DNA of 64,000 bases from Akkermansia muciniphila (GTDB lineage Bacteria; Verrucomicrobiota; Verrucomicrobiia; Verrucomicrobiales; V1-33), in assembly GCA_943333275.1 (NCBI GenBank), contig CALQSQ010000006.1, forward strand, positions 17,516 to 81,515. Direction: 5' to 3'. Of the stretch, positions 42,212-50,680 are shown piece by piece; the first letter of the stretch is position 1; the number at the start of each line of letters is the position of its first letter. A program made the position numbers and the translations under genes. A model generated the notes under the pieces. That model was not told the origin of the DNA, made no database searches, and saw only the letters and a program-made list of their open reading frames with translations.

Positions 42212-43504
42212 ATGAATCCCAAATCAGTCCTAACGCTCACTGGCACTTGCCTTGCCGCATTTGTGATTTCACTCTGTCAGGCAGAGGAACCGAAATCCGA
42301 CCCCTATTTGGAAGTGCCTGCGACGGACCAGGGATTGCCTGGTTCAGGGCCATTACGGCATGCAGATTGGTTTACCAGCCTGTGGAAACAACGTCGAGCG
42401 GAGTGGGCGAAGCAGGTGGAGAAGGACCAGGGAGCGGTGGTCTTCCTTGGCGATTCGATCACGCAGGGGGGGGGGGATGTCATGGGGGGAAATTTCAAGG
42501 AACTCAAGGTCGCGAACCGCGGCATCAGCGGCGACACAACCCGGGGCATGCTCATCCGCCTGCCCGGCGACGTACTCCAACTAAAACCGCGCGGCGTGGT
42601 CATGCTCATGGGCACAAACGACCTCGAGGAAAAGGCCACCCCTGAGACCATCGCCGGAAATGTCGCACTAATCCTCGATGAGCTCACCAAGGCAAACCCA
42701 CAGCTTCCCATCGTCATCTGCGAAATTTTCCCCAGTTCCGCGTCAAAATCCCGCCCGGCGGACAAAATCAAAAAAGCCAATGAGTTGATCTACAGTCTGG
42801 CTAGAGATCGCAAAAATGTCACGGTCCTGGACACGTGGTCTTTGTTTGCCGACCCCCAGGGCGATGCCAAACCATCCGAGTTCCCCGACGTGCTTCATCC
42901 AAATGAACTGGGCTATGCCAAATGGGCATCAGCCCTGCGGCCCATTTTCTCCACCCTGGGATGGGTGGAAACGGAACCGGACAATTTTAAGATGGAGGAT
43001 GGCTACGTAAATTTGACGAATGGCAAAGACCTGTCGGGCTGGGGATTCAGGGATGGAGAGGGAAAAATCCTGGAATCCTTCGATGGTAAATCGCTGAGCA
43101 GTGATGGCAGGTATCTGGCGCAGAATGGTAAAATCATCGTCACCACCCCATCCACCAGAAGCAAACTGGGCCAGTTGTATACAACGCGGGAGTTTCCGAA
43201 AAATTTCACCCTGAAATTGGAATTCCGGGCCTCACCCAATGCGGACAGTGGAGTATTTCTCCGCAAACCGCAGCTACAATGCCGCGATTATCCCCTGGCT
43301 GGCCCCTACAAGTCCCTCACGAAATACAAAGCCCAGGATTGGAATGAAATGGAAGTTGTGGTGAAGGAAAATGTCGCCCGCTGCACCTGCAACGGCGAGG
43401 TGCTGGAGGAGGCGTTGCAGCTGCCTGCCACCGGGCCGATCGGCTTGGAGGGGGACCGGGGCCAGATGGAATACAGACGCATCAGGATCAAGGAAAGCCC
43501 GTGA
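42212..43504 (+). CDS. SGNH hydrolase - DUF1080 fusion protein
   Basis: This 430-residue exported protein has a signal peptide (about 1-24). The N-terminal SGNH/GDSL esterase domain (about 30-250) has VVFLGDSITQGGG (catalytic Ser), VANRGISGDTT (Gly), LMGTNDLEEK (Asn) and DVLHPNELGY (Asp-His), so it looks active. The C-terminal domain (about 265-430) is DUF1080 (concanavalin-like; 3-keto-glycoside/glucan hydrolase group): LTNGKDLSGWGF, FTLKLEFRASPNADSGVFLR and GPIGLEGDRGQMEYRRIRIKE. It should act on an acylated polysaccharide outside the cell, with the DUF1080 domain binding or cutting the glycan. The GGGGGG stretch at about 42471 lies in the coding region and is in frame. Confidence 0.9.
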   Translation: MNPKSVLTLTGTCLAAFVISLCQAEEPKSDPYLEVPATDQGLPGSGPLRHADWFTSLWKQRRAEWAKQVEKDQGAVVFLGDSITQGGGDVMGGNFKELKVANRGISGDTTRGMLIRLPGDVLQLKPRGVVMLMGTNDLEEKATPETIAGNVALILDELTKANPQLPIVICEIFPSSASKSRPADKIKKANELIYSLARDRKNVTVLDTWSLFADPQGDAKPSEFPDVLHPNELGYAKWASALRPIFSTLGWVETEPDNFKMEDGYVNLTNGKDLSGWGFRDGEGKILESFDGKSLSSDGRYLAQNGKIIVTTPSTRSKLGQLYTTREFPKNFTLKLEFRASPNADSGVFLRKPQLQCRDYPLAGPYKSLTKYKAQDWNEMEVVVKENVARCTCNGEVLEEALQLPATGPIGLEGDRGQMEYRRIRIKESP

Positions 43505-43655
43505 TTTCCCGAATATTGCCATTTCCGAAAATGAGCCGCCTCGGGCGGGTTCGGGGGCGGGCAGCCTTGCGCAAAGGTCTTCGAGGGCGGACGATGGTTA
43601 CAGTCTAACGATTTTTTTGATTGCCCGGAGGCATGAAAAATATTAAAAGCTCTCG

Positions 43656-45698
43656 ATGAAATTCCCCAATTTTTGCCGGGTATGGTGTTTTCTGACCATG
43701 CTCGCCGGCTTCGTTTACGCGGACCCCTCCATCACCAATGTCGCCGCCGGCCAGCGCTATGGAACTCGGTTGGTGGATATCACCTACGATCTTGTCAGCC
43801 CCAATGGACCAAGCACCATCTCCGTGGAGGTGTCCGATAACGGGGGGGTAACGTACCTGGTGCCGGCCACAAGTTTTTCCGGTCATGTGGGGGCTGGAGT
43901 TACCACGGGAGTGGGAAGAAAAATCACCTGGAATGCCGGCATCGACCGTCCCGGCCAGTTGTCCACCAACATGAGATTCCGCGTGACGGCCAACGACGGC
44001 TACCCATCGGATTCAAGTTACGATCCCTCGACCCTGGAATACATCAATCGCAGTCTGGCCAACGGGGATCCCGTCACAGCCACGGCGCGGGTGCAGCTGG
44101 ACCTGTTCGTCCGGGAATGCAAGCGCCTGGGATTTTGGAACACCATGGTTTATGTGCCATGCCGGTTGGGTTTCGGGGCGCTGAACACGCTGGGTGGTTC
44201 CCCAAAGCGGACCAACGCCAAGTTCGTGCGCGCGGGAACCACGGGCATGACCACTGCAGGAGTCAAATTTAACCAGGGAAGCTGGTATGTGAACCACGTT
44301 GAAACACCCTTTAATTGGAACCCCGATGACGAACCAGTCTTCGTGGGTGTTTTGGGTTATGTGGAAACCGGGCCGGAATTCACCCCATATTATGCATTCC
44401 TGCGGCAGTCCACAGGATCCAGCTACGTTCTGGGGACCTACAACAGCGGACGGGGAGTGGCGGGTTTCCAAACCGCATCTGCGACGGGCCTTCAGTTTTA
44501 CATGGACAACAATGATTTTAAAACCTTGAAGAAGCCAAATTTCATGGGAGCCCAATTCGATGGCACCGGCCATACACTGAAATGTGTGCTCGGAACCCTC
44601 TATGCCGAATTGCCCCACGAAACGGCTGTGACCGGTCGTCCCAACGGCAAGCTTTGGTTCATGCAAGCCACCGACCACCTGGTGACCGATGTTCTCCAGG
44701 GATTGGTGCTGTTTTACGGCGACGTGAGTGCCATGCCCATGCAAACTTTTTACAATCTGCAGGCCAGCACCCTGCTGGATGATGTTTACGGCAAGACGGT
44801 CCATCTCCATTTGGGAGGCCAGAGCAACGCCCAGTATGAATTCCTCACCAGAATGCAGAAGGTGCACTGGCTGGGCGCGACGACCCCCATTTTCCAGACC
44901 TCCTTTCAGTATTTCCCGGGTCAGGGAATCTCCAACTGGATCGGCAACGATCCGCAGAATCCCGTCCGGCAGACGGCCTATCAGACACAGAAAAGCACCT
45001 GGGAGGCGCGCAAGCCGCTGGTGGCTGAGGAGAAGTGGGAAGCGACATTTGTATGGGTGCAGGGCGAGACAGACACCGAGCAGGAGCCCCTTGCGCTGGC
45101 CTATTATGACCAATTGCGAAATTACGTCACCTTTCTGCGTCAGGATCTGCGGCAGGACCTGCTCATGGCCATCGGCCTGATTGATTACACCGTGCTGGCC
45201 AGAACCAGTGTGGGTTATGGAAACATCGCTGTCTCCGGATGCGGAGGTGCCGGGGCCACGGGCAATGGCGTCTGGAGCATTACTCCCTGGAGCGGTCTGG
45301 CCAATGCCAACATCACCTATGACTGGACCCGTTCCGGAACCTGGAGGATCACGAAGGATGGAGGCACGAACAGCAACCAATGGCGCATCCACAATGATGG
45401 TGTCACCTACTACCTCGGAGCTGGTTCAGAGCCTCATCCCAGATTGGTCACGTCCTGGACCGCCCTCAATGGCGCCACCGGCGCGCCCGTCATCGCTCCT
45501 TCCCGCACTGGAAATATCGAAATCGTCCGCAAAGCCCAGCGGGACTTTTTCGCTCAGGACAGCCGGGCCATCATGTTTGACTCCAGAGGCTGCGAGCGCG
45601 GCAAGGACACGGATGGGGCCGATGATGTGCATATGACGGTCCCCGGGCACCAGGCATTTGCCGACCGCTTTTTCGCAGCCTACCAGGCGGTTCATTAA
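43656..45698 (+). CDS. Exported SASA-type carbohydrate esterase with N-terminal beta domain and insertion
   Basis: This 680-residue protein has a signal peptide (about 1-22). Residues about 23-110 form a beta module (ITNVAAGQRYGTRLVDITYDL, FRVTANDG) common in verrucomicrobial exported proteins. The middle (about 110-380) is a beta-rich domain that I do not recognise. The C-terminal part is a SASA/DUF303 acetylesterase: HLHLGGQSNAQYEF (catalytic Ser), FVWVQGETDTEQ and DDVHMTVPGHQAF (Asp/His). An insertion of about 85 residues (about 525-610, GGAGATGNGVWSI to WRIHNDGVTYYLG) lies inside the esterase fold and looks like an extra beta domain. It likely removes acyl groups from polysaccharides outside the cell. 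It is followed 15 bases later by the next gene. Confidence 0.8.
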   Translation: MKFPNFCRVWCFLTMLAGFVYADPSITNVAAGQRYGTRLVDITYDLVSPNGPSTISVEVSDNGGVTYLVPATSFSGHVGAGVTTGVGRKITWNAGIDRPGQLSTNMRFRVTANDGYPSDSSYDPSTLEYINRSLANGDPVTATARVQLDLFVRECKRLGFWNTMVYVPCRLGFGALNTLGGSPKRTNAKFVRAGTTGMTTAGVKFNQGSWYVNHVETPFNWNPDDEPVFVGVLGYVETGPEFTPYYAFLRQSTGSSYVLGTYNSGRGVAGFQTASATGLQFYMDNNDFKTLKKPNFMGAQFDGTGHTLKCVLGTLYAELPHETAVTGRPNGKLWFMQATDHLVTDVLQGLVLFYGDVSAMPMQTFYNLQASTLLDDVYGKTVHLHLGGQSNAQYEFLTRMQKVHWLGATTPIFQTSFQYFPGQGISNWIGNDPQNPVRQTAYQTQKSTWEARKPLVAEEKWEATFVWVQGETDTEQEPLALAYYDQLRNYVTFLRQDLRQDLLMAIGLIDYTVLARTSVGYGNIAVSGCGGAGATGNGVWSITPWSGLANANITYDWTRSGTWRITKDGGTNSNQWRIHNDGVTYYLGAGSEPHPRLVTSWTALNGATGAPVIAPSRTGNIEIVRKAQRDFFAQDSRAIMFDSRGCERGKDTDGADDVHMTVPGHQAFADRFFAAYQAVH

Positions 45699-45713
45699 TC
45701 CAGATCATCCAGC

Positions 45714-46334
45714 ATGCCGCGCTACCGATCCATCATTTTACAAATCCACCTGATCCTTTTGGTTGGGTTCGGGGTGTTGCAAAAAGCCCACGCCGTGAGC
45801 GTTACAGCGGAGTCGAACATCATCAGCGTCGAGACGCGTGCCTTCGGCGCCGGTGGCGAAACCTCACCCATCATCGTGGACACCCGCATCACCTATGCGG
45901 AATGGGCCACCAGTGCCAACCTGGTCCCGCCCGACGATGGGCCAACCGCCATGCCGCATCACGACGGGGTCACCAATCTCAACAAATTTGCCTTCAACAT
46001 GGATGCCAGCAAGCCTGACAGCCATTCGATGACCGCCGAGGGTTCCTCCGGATGGCCAATCGGCGAGGTGGTCTCCCAGGATGGCAACAGCGTGCTCTGT
46101 CTGATTTCCGTGCGCCGGAGGGACTCGGTGGGATTGAATTACAAGGCGCTTTTCAGCCGGGATTCCGCGACTTGGATCGAAGTCACCACCCCCGTCGAGG
46201 TCACTCCGCTCAGTCCGGCCTGGGAGCGGGTCCGTTATCAGGTTCCAGTGGGGGTAGCTCCGAGCAACCGATGGCTGGGTAAGATGGAAGTCGGCTATCA
46301 ATCCCGCAGGCCCCCGGTTATAACTGCACCGTGA
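45714..46334 (+). CDS. Small exported hypothetical protein with altered C-terminus
   Basis: This 206-residue protein has a signal peptide (about 1-27, ending KAHA). It has TYAEWATSAN, a linker NLNKFAFNMDASKPD (resembling the linker before C-terminal domains of verrucomicrobial exported proteins), and then a beta domain VLCLISVRRRDSVGLNYKALFSRDSATW. The C-terminus is changed by a duplication: the 37 bases 46262-46298 recur at 46339-46375 with one difference, 77 bases apart, which is not a multiple of three. The present stop at 46332-46334 falls between the copies. A different reading frame across the second copy ends NRWLGKMEVGYAPP and a stop. The gene is likely real but recently rearranged. 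Function unknown. Confidence 0.65.
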   Translation: MPRYRSIILQIHLILLVGFGVLQKAHAVSVTAESNIISVETRAFGAGGETSPIIVDTRITYAEWATSANLVPPDDGPTAMPHHDGVTNLNKFAFNMDASKPDSHSMTAEGSSGWPIGEVVSQDGNSVLCLISVRRRDSVGLNYKALFSRDSATWIEVTTPVEVTPLSPAWERVRYQVPVGVAPSNRWLGKMEVGYQSRRPPVITAP

Positions 46335-46375
46335 AGGTGAGCAACCGGTGGCTGGGTAAGATGGAAGTCGGCTAT
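46262..46375 (+). repeat. Direct repeat, 37 bases twice, 77 bases apart
   Basis: Copies at 46262-46298 and 46339-46375 begin GAGCAACCG and end GTCGGCTAT, differing at one base (A against G at base 10 of the unit). The first copy is inside the end of the small exported gene; the second lies just after its stop. The spacing is out of frame. Confidence 0.85.
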
Positions 46376-46443
46376 GCTCCGCCCTGATCAGGCTGGAAGC
46401 TAATCGGTTGAAATGCGCCCGGCATGGCGTTGATTAGCCTCAG

Positions 46444-46911
46444 ATGATGAGCGATCAGGAAATACAAAATCACACCGCCGAGTGTATTCAACGTTTGCGG
46501 CAGCGCGGAGCCAGACGCACCCGGGCCTTGGAATTGGTCATCGCGGAACTGGCCCGTCGCCGATCCCCGGTCACCCTTGCCGAACTGGCAGCGACCCCGG
46601 CGATCAAGGAACAGTGTGATCCCGCGACGGTTTACCGCCTGGTCATGAAACTGGAGGAACACGGCATGGTCCGCAGGCTGGGCCTCCATGAACGCTCCAC
46701 CTATTTCCTGCTGGTGGTCGCCGGGCAGCATCACGATTACCTCGTCTGCACGGCCTGCGGGAAAATGGAGGAAATCGACATGGCCTGTCCCGTGCATGCG
46801 CTGGAGGCAAAGTTGGAAAAATCCTCCGGATTCCGCCACATCTACCATGAGTTGGAATTTTTCGGTATTTGTCCCGCCTGCTCACCGTCCGTCTCCGCAG
46901 CCGCCCATTAA
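46444..46911 (+). CDS. Fur-family metal-responsive regulator
   Basis: This 155-residue Fur-family protein has an N-terminal winged helix (RQRGARRTRALELVIAEL, then DPATVYRLVMKLEEHGMVRRLG, where the DPATVYR recognition helix matches the family). The C-terminal dimerisation/metal domain has HHDYLVCTACGKMEEID and FFGICPACSP, giving two CxxC pairs that bind structural zinc, plus HELEFFG and other His residues for the sensory site. It should regulate metal uptake (iron, zinc or manganese) or peroxide genes. Which metal cannot be told. It has no promoter that I can identify. The start may be 46444 or the ATG at 46447. It precedes the coiled-coil membrane protein by 32 bases. Confidence 0.92.
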   Translation: MMSDQEIQNHTAECIQRLRQRGARRTRALELVIAELARRRSPVTLAELAATPAIKEQCDPATVYRLVMKLEEHGMVRRLGLHERSTYFLLVVAGQHHDYLVCTACGKMEEIDMACPVHALEAKLEKSSGFRHIYHELEFFGICPACSPSVSAAAH

Positions 46912-46943
46912 GGATTTGGCTCGCTCATTTACAAATCACCCCC

Positions 46944-47741
46944 ATGCAGCCCCCCTCCCCACTCTACCACCCTCCCGGCCAGCCATTTACCATTTGGACC
47001 CGCAAGGTGCGTGGACTTCCCATCCCCGAACCAGCCCGCTATCAGTTGTTGGGCAGGCAATTTACCGTCTGGACCCGCGCGCTTCCCCGCCCGGAACCGG
47101 AACCACAACCCAAACCCGCCGCCCCGCAGCCGGTTGCCACGGTTCCCGCCGCGAAGGTGAGCTGGGCCGGTCGTGCCGCCATGGTGGCCGTGCCGGTGAT
47201 CGCTGGGGTCTGGTTGTTTGATCATCACCAGAGTGCCGGAAGTGTGCAGCGTCTCGAAGAAGCCAACCAGCGTCTCACAGAACAAGCCGCCACGACGACA
47301 AAATCCCTCCAAGACCGCACAGCCAGCCTTGCCGATCTGGAGGCAAAAATACGGAACCTCACCAGTGAGCGGGATCTCGCCATGCAGGCGATCAAATCCT
47401 CCGACCAAGTGCGCAAGGCCACCGAAGGCACTCTCCAATTCAAGATTGGGGAATTGGCAGAGGCCAGCGCCGAAGTGGCATCGTTGAAAAAACAAGCTGC
47501 CGAAATGGCCGCCGAATCCACACAATCGCTCACCGCCCTGCGCGCGGAATTTTCCAATTTCAAACAGGCCACCGCCCAAAGGGAAGTAGACATGCAAAGC
47601 GCCCTGGCCAAGCTCGAGGCAGACAAGGCCACCGCCGTCAACGACGCTGCCAAGGCTGCCGGCGAAGTCAGAGACCTTACGTCCAAGTTGGAAAAGGCCT
47701 CCAAGGAAGCTCCGGCTCCCCCGGCCGAACCCAAGCCCTGA
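46944..47741 (+). CDS. Membrane-anchored coiled-coil protein with N-terminal xFTxWTR repeats
   Basis: This 265-residue protein has an unusual N-terminus with two copies of a short motif: PGQPFTIWTRKV and LGRQFTVWTRAL. A Pro-rich linker is followed by one membrane segment (about residues 67-85, RAAMVAVPVIAGVWLF) and a long coiled coil (about 90-255) with many Ala, Lys and Glu, for example LEEANQRLTEQAATTTKSL and ALAKLEADKATAVNDAAKAAGEV. The tail is Pro-rich. I recognise no family. The topology is probably a cytoplasmic N-terminus and a periplasmic coiled coil. I chose the ATG at 46944 because the longer reading overlaps the fur gene. It ends six bases before tRNA-Leu on the opposite strand. 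Confidence 0.75.
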   Translation: MQPPSPLYHPPGQPFTIWTRKVRGLPIPEPARYQLLGRQFTVWTRALPRPEPEPQPKPAAPQPVATVPAAKVSWAGRAAMVAVPVIAGVWLFDHHQSAGSVQRLEEANQRLTEQAATTTKSLQDRTASLADLEAKIRNLTSERDLAMQAIKSSDQVRKATEGTLQFKIGELAEASAEVASLKKQAAEMAAESTQSLTALRAEFSNFKQATAQREVDMQSALAKLEADKATAVNDAAKAAGEVRDLTSKLEKASKEAPAPPAEPKP

Positions 47742-47746
47742 AAGAG

Positions 47747-47830
47747 TGCCGGCGGTGGGACTCGAACCCACACTCTCTTGCGAGTGACGGATTTTAAGTC
47801 CGTTGCGTCTACCGATTTCGCCACGCCGGC
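47747..47830 (-). tRNA. tRNA-Leu (anticodon UAA)
   Basis: This 84-base minus-strand tRNA has the acceptor stem GCCGGCG/CGCCGGC with discriminator A, the D-arm GGCGAAATCGGTAGACG, the anticodon arm GGACTTAAAATCC with UAA, a long variable arm (CACTCGCAAGAGAGTG) as expected for class II leucine tRNA, and the T-arm GGGTTCGAGTCCC. CCA is not encoded. All helices pair well. Confidence 0.97.
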
Positions 47831-47854
47831 GTTGCTGGAGGGAATGGGGCTTGT

Positions 47855-48724
47855 TTAAGTCAGGTGATCGGTGGGTGCCAGTGAATTTTCCGAATTTGCA
47901 AGAATGGCTTCCGTCATGCGCAGGGCCTGGAGGTTGGGTTTTACCTGGTGGACCCTCAGGATGCGCACACCCTGCTCCCGCGCGTAGCTTGTCAGCGCGA
48001 TGGTGGGCCAGGCGCGGCTGGCGAGTGCGGGGTCGCCCGTGAGGGTGGAGAGAAAAGATTTGAAGGAAACGCCGAGAAGCAGGGGACGGTCTCCGATGCC
48101 GAGGGTGGGCAGGGCACGCAGCAGGGACTGATGATGGGCGAGGTTTTTTCCAAACCCAATGCCGGGGTCGAGGACGATTTGGCCGGGTGCAATCCCCTCC
48201 TGCTGCATGGAGGCGAAGGAATGCGTGAAAAAAGATTGTACTTCACGGACCACGTCCCGGTAATGCGGTTGGTGTTGCATGGTGCGCGGTTCACCCTGCA
48301 TGTGCATGACCACACAACCGGCCCCGGAGGTCGCAGCGAGGTGGCGCATTTCGGTTGAACGGAAACCAGTGACGTCGTTGATGATGTCGGCCCCGGCTTC
48401 GAGGGAGGCGGCGGCGACACCGGGTTTCATCGTGTCGATGGAGATGAAGGCATCAGTCAGGGGCCGGAGGGCGCGGATGACGGGAACCACCCTGGAGAGC
48501 TCGGTTGCTTCATCCACGGGGGTGGCCCCGGGCCGGGTGGATTCGCCACCGATGTCGATGACGGCGGCCCCGTCTGCAGCCATTTCCAATCCCCGTTGGA
48601 CCGCGTGCTCCGTCTGGTGAAACCTCCCTCCATCGGAAAAGGAATCGGGCGTGACATTAAGAATGCCCATGATGGCACCTTGGGTGGTGAGGTCGAGGGT
48701 GCGGTGCCGAAGTTGCCAGATCAT
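47855..48724 (-). CDS. folP: Dihydropteroate synthase
   Basis: This 289-residue enzyme of folate synthesis joins pterin pyrophosphate and p-aminobenzoate in the cytoplasm. Motifs in order: GILNVTPDSFSDGG, VIDIGGESTRPGA, ISIDTMKP, INDVTGF, VVMHMQG, LDPGIGFGKN, then GVSFKSFL and RVHQVKPN. The last two differ from the consensus: the usual SRK loop reads SFK, and the usual RVHDV reads RVHQV. Lys221-equivalent and the Arg and His are kept. The enzyme is probably active, but pterin or sulfa-site contacts may differ. Length and order are normal. It is co-oriented with tRNA-Leu downstream, and is divergent from the amidase gene. Confidence 0.95.
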   Translation of the reverse strand: MIWQLRHRTLDLTTQGAIMGILNVTPDSFSDGGRFHQTEHAVQRGLEMAADGAAVIDIGGESTRPGATPVDEATELSRVVPVIRALRPLTDAFISIDTMKPGVAAASLEAGADIINDVTGFRSTEMRHLAATSGAGCVVMHMQGEPRTMQHQPHYRDVVREVQSFFTHSFASMQQEGIAPGQIVLDPGIGFGKNLAHHQSLLRALPTLGIGDRPLLLGVSFKSFLSTLTGDPALASRAWPTIALTSYAREQGVRILRVHQVKPNLQALRMTEAILANSENSLAPTDHLT

Positions 48725-48862
48725 GGAGGGTGCAGCGTCCCGGGGAGCGGTCGATGAGCAATCAGAAAAATTTCCGGCTGGCGGGAATCAGGATTGAGTG
48801 CATGGTGGGGCAGGTTTCCGCCAGTCTGCCGTGGGTGGAGCCATCCCCATCCTCCTTTCGTA

Positions 48863-49468
48863 ATGGCCATTCGACGATTGCTGCGTCTTTGCATTTTTGT
48901 ATTTTCGGTTCTTTCCGCCGCCGAGCTCCAGGCGGCGAAGTTCAGCCGTGTTGTGATTGATTCGGGCCATGGAGCGCAGGACAATGGTGCCCGCATTGGC
49001 TACATTTACGAAAAGCATCTGGCGCTGGATGTGGCGCGGCGACTGGAGCGTTACCTCAACGCCCAGGGCATCCGGACGGTGATGACGCGGACCACGGATG
49101 TCTTCATTCCGCTGGAGGAACGCTCTGAACTGGCCAACCAGACACGCGACAGCATTCTCGTGAGCATTCATTTCAACATGGTGAATTATGCGGGGCCGAA
49201 AGGCGTGGAGGCATGGTTTTACAACGAGGAGGGCCGGAACCTGGCCACCTTTGTGCAGGAGGAAATCGTGAGTTCGCTGCGCACCGCAAACCGGGGCGTG
49301 AAGTTCGCCCGCTACAAAATCCTCCGAACCTGCACCCGTCCCGCCGTCCTGGTTGAGGGCGGTTTCATTTCCACAAAAGAGGACCTCAAGCGCTGCCTGG
49401 ATCCCAAATACCGCGAGGCTCTGGCGATCAGCATTGGCAATGGGCTGCTGAGGTATCGGAAAAGTTGA
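48863..49468 (+). CDS. Exported N-acetylmuramoyl-L-alanine amidase (Amidase_3)
   Basis: This 201-residue zinc amidase has a signal peptide (about 1-24, ending ELQA) and the Amidase_3 pattern: VVIDSGHGAQDNGA (first His ligand), YEKHLALDVARRLERYL (Glu ligand), VMTRTTDVFIPLEERSELAN, SILVSIHFN (His ligand) and PAVLVEGGFISTKED (catalytic Glu in the family's EGGF segment). It cuts the amide bond between N-acetylmuramate and the stem peptide in peptidoglycan, in the periplasm, for division or turnover. I chose the ATG at 48863; the earlier ATG would add a basic stretch from the intergenic region. There is no cell-wall-binding domain. Confidence 0.93.
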   Translation: MAIRRLLRLCIFVFSVLSAAELQAAKFSRVVIDSGHGAQDNGARIGYIYEKHLALDVARRLERYLNAQGIRTVMTRTTDVFIPLEERSELANQTRDSILVSIHFNMVNYAGPKGVEAWFYNEEGRNLATFVQEEIVSSLRTANRGVKFARYKILRTCTRPAVLVEGGFISTKEDLKRCLDPKYREALAISIGNGLLRYRKS

Positions 49469-49531
49469 GGAAGGGGAATCCTCATCAACCGCTTTCACTT
49501 TACAAACCCCCCTCCGCTCTGATCGTCGGCC

Positions 49532-50680
49532 ATGCGTTTCCCCCTGCGTTGTTTGCTGCTGCTTTGTTCCCTCCCCTTTCTCCATTCCTGCAATCGAGGA
49601 TCTGCGGAGGCACCTCCCGTGCCACCTCCTCCAACCGGGGTGACGGTGGCGAAACCAGTGGCTGAGGATTTGTTTGATTGGGAGGAGGTTACCGGTCGGT
49701 TGGATGCGGTGCAAAGTGTGGAAATTCGTCCACGGGTCTCCGGTCACATTGCTGAAATCAAATTCCGCCCCGGCCAAATGGTGAAAAAAGGGGACGTGCT
49801 GTTTGTGATTGATCGGCGACCGGCCAAGGCGCTTCTGGACGCAGCGACGGCCCAGGCCGAGCGTGCCGAAGCGGCGGCGGCGAATGCAGCGCGGGAGGCG
49901 AAACGCGCGGAGGAATTGCTGGCCTCCAAGGCCATTTCCAGTGAGGAGGCAGAGACGCGCCGTAGCAAGTCCACGGAGGGCGCCGCCGCCTTCCGGGCGG
50001 CGGTGGCTGCGAAGGAATCCGCAGCCTTGGAATATGAATTCACCGAGGTGGTTACACCCATCGATGGTGTGACCAGCCGCGAAATGGTGACCGCTGGAAA
50101 TTATGTAAGTGGTGTGGCGGGTTTCACCACCCTGTTGACGACGGTCGTGAGTGCCGACCCCATTTATGCCTATGCCGATTTGGATGAGGCCGCCTTCCTG
50201 CGTTACAGCAAACTCTTGACGGAGAAGAAACTACCGGTCGATGATCAGGGCCGCACTCTGATTGAAATGCAGCTCATGGATGAAACCGATTATCCCCGCA
50301 AAGGCTATATCGAATCACTCGACAACCGTATCACCGCAAGCACTGGCAGTATCACCCTGCGGGCCGTTTTCCCGAATCAAGACAAGCGTCTCACCCCCGG
50401 GCTCTATGCGCGGCTGCGGCTTCCAGGCAGCGGAAAATACTCCGCATTCTCCATTGCGGAGGACGCCATTCAAACAAACCAGAGTCTGAAATTTGTCTAT
50501 GTCGTGGATGAAAAAAATACGGCCCAGATCCGACCAGTCGAACTGGGTGCCCGTCATCATGGGCAGCGCATCGTGCGCAAAGGAGTCGCTGCCGAGGATC
50601 GGGTGATCGTGAATGGGGCCAAGAAAGTCATTCCGACCATGCCTGTAACCATTGTTCCAGCCACGGCGCCCGCCCCATGA
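49532..50680 (+). CDS. RND efflux periplasmic adaptor (membrane fusion protein)
   Basis: This 382-residue adaptor has a lipoprotein-type signal (LLLLCSLPFLHSC, lipobox ending in Cys near residue 21). The barrel-sandwich motif VEIRPRVSGHIAEIKFRPGQMVKKGDVLFVID is followed by a short helical hairpin rich in Ala, Glu and Arg (ATAQAERAEAAAANAAREAKRAEELLA), then the second sandwich half, a beta-barrel and the membrane-proximal domain. It links the inner-membrane RND pump to an outer-membrane channel. It overlaps the pump gene by four bases. No TolC-like gene follows in the window. Substrate unknown; the class with a short hairpin and HAE1 partner usually exports drugs or lipophilic compounds. Confidence 0.92.
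   Translation: MRFPLRCLLLLCSLPFLHSCNRGSAEAPPVPPPPTGVTVAKPVAEDLFDWEEVTGRLDAVQSVEIRPRVSGHIAEIKFRPGQMVKKGDVLFVIDRRPAKALLDAATAQAERAEAAAANAAREAKRAEELLASKAISSEEAETRRSKSTEGAAAFRAAVAAKESAALEYEFTEVVTPIDGVTSREMVTAGNYVSGVAGFTTLLTTVVSADPIYAYADLDEAAFLRYSKLLTEKKLPVDDQGRTLIEMQLMDETDYPRKGYIESLDNRITASTGSITLRAVFPNQDKRLTPGLYARLRLPGSGKYSAFSIAEDAIQTNQSLKFVYVVDEKNTAQIRPVELGARHHGQRIVRKGVAAEDRVIVNGAKKVIPTMPVTIVPATAPAP

Noticed and set aside
44013..45392. 459-codon minus-strand frame opposite the SASA esterase
   Set aside because: No signal peptide or family pattern; the plus-strand gene has clear catalytic motifs.
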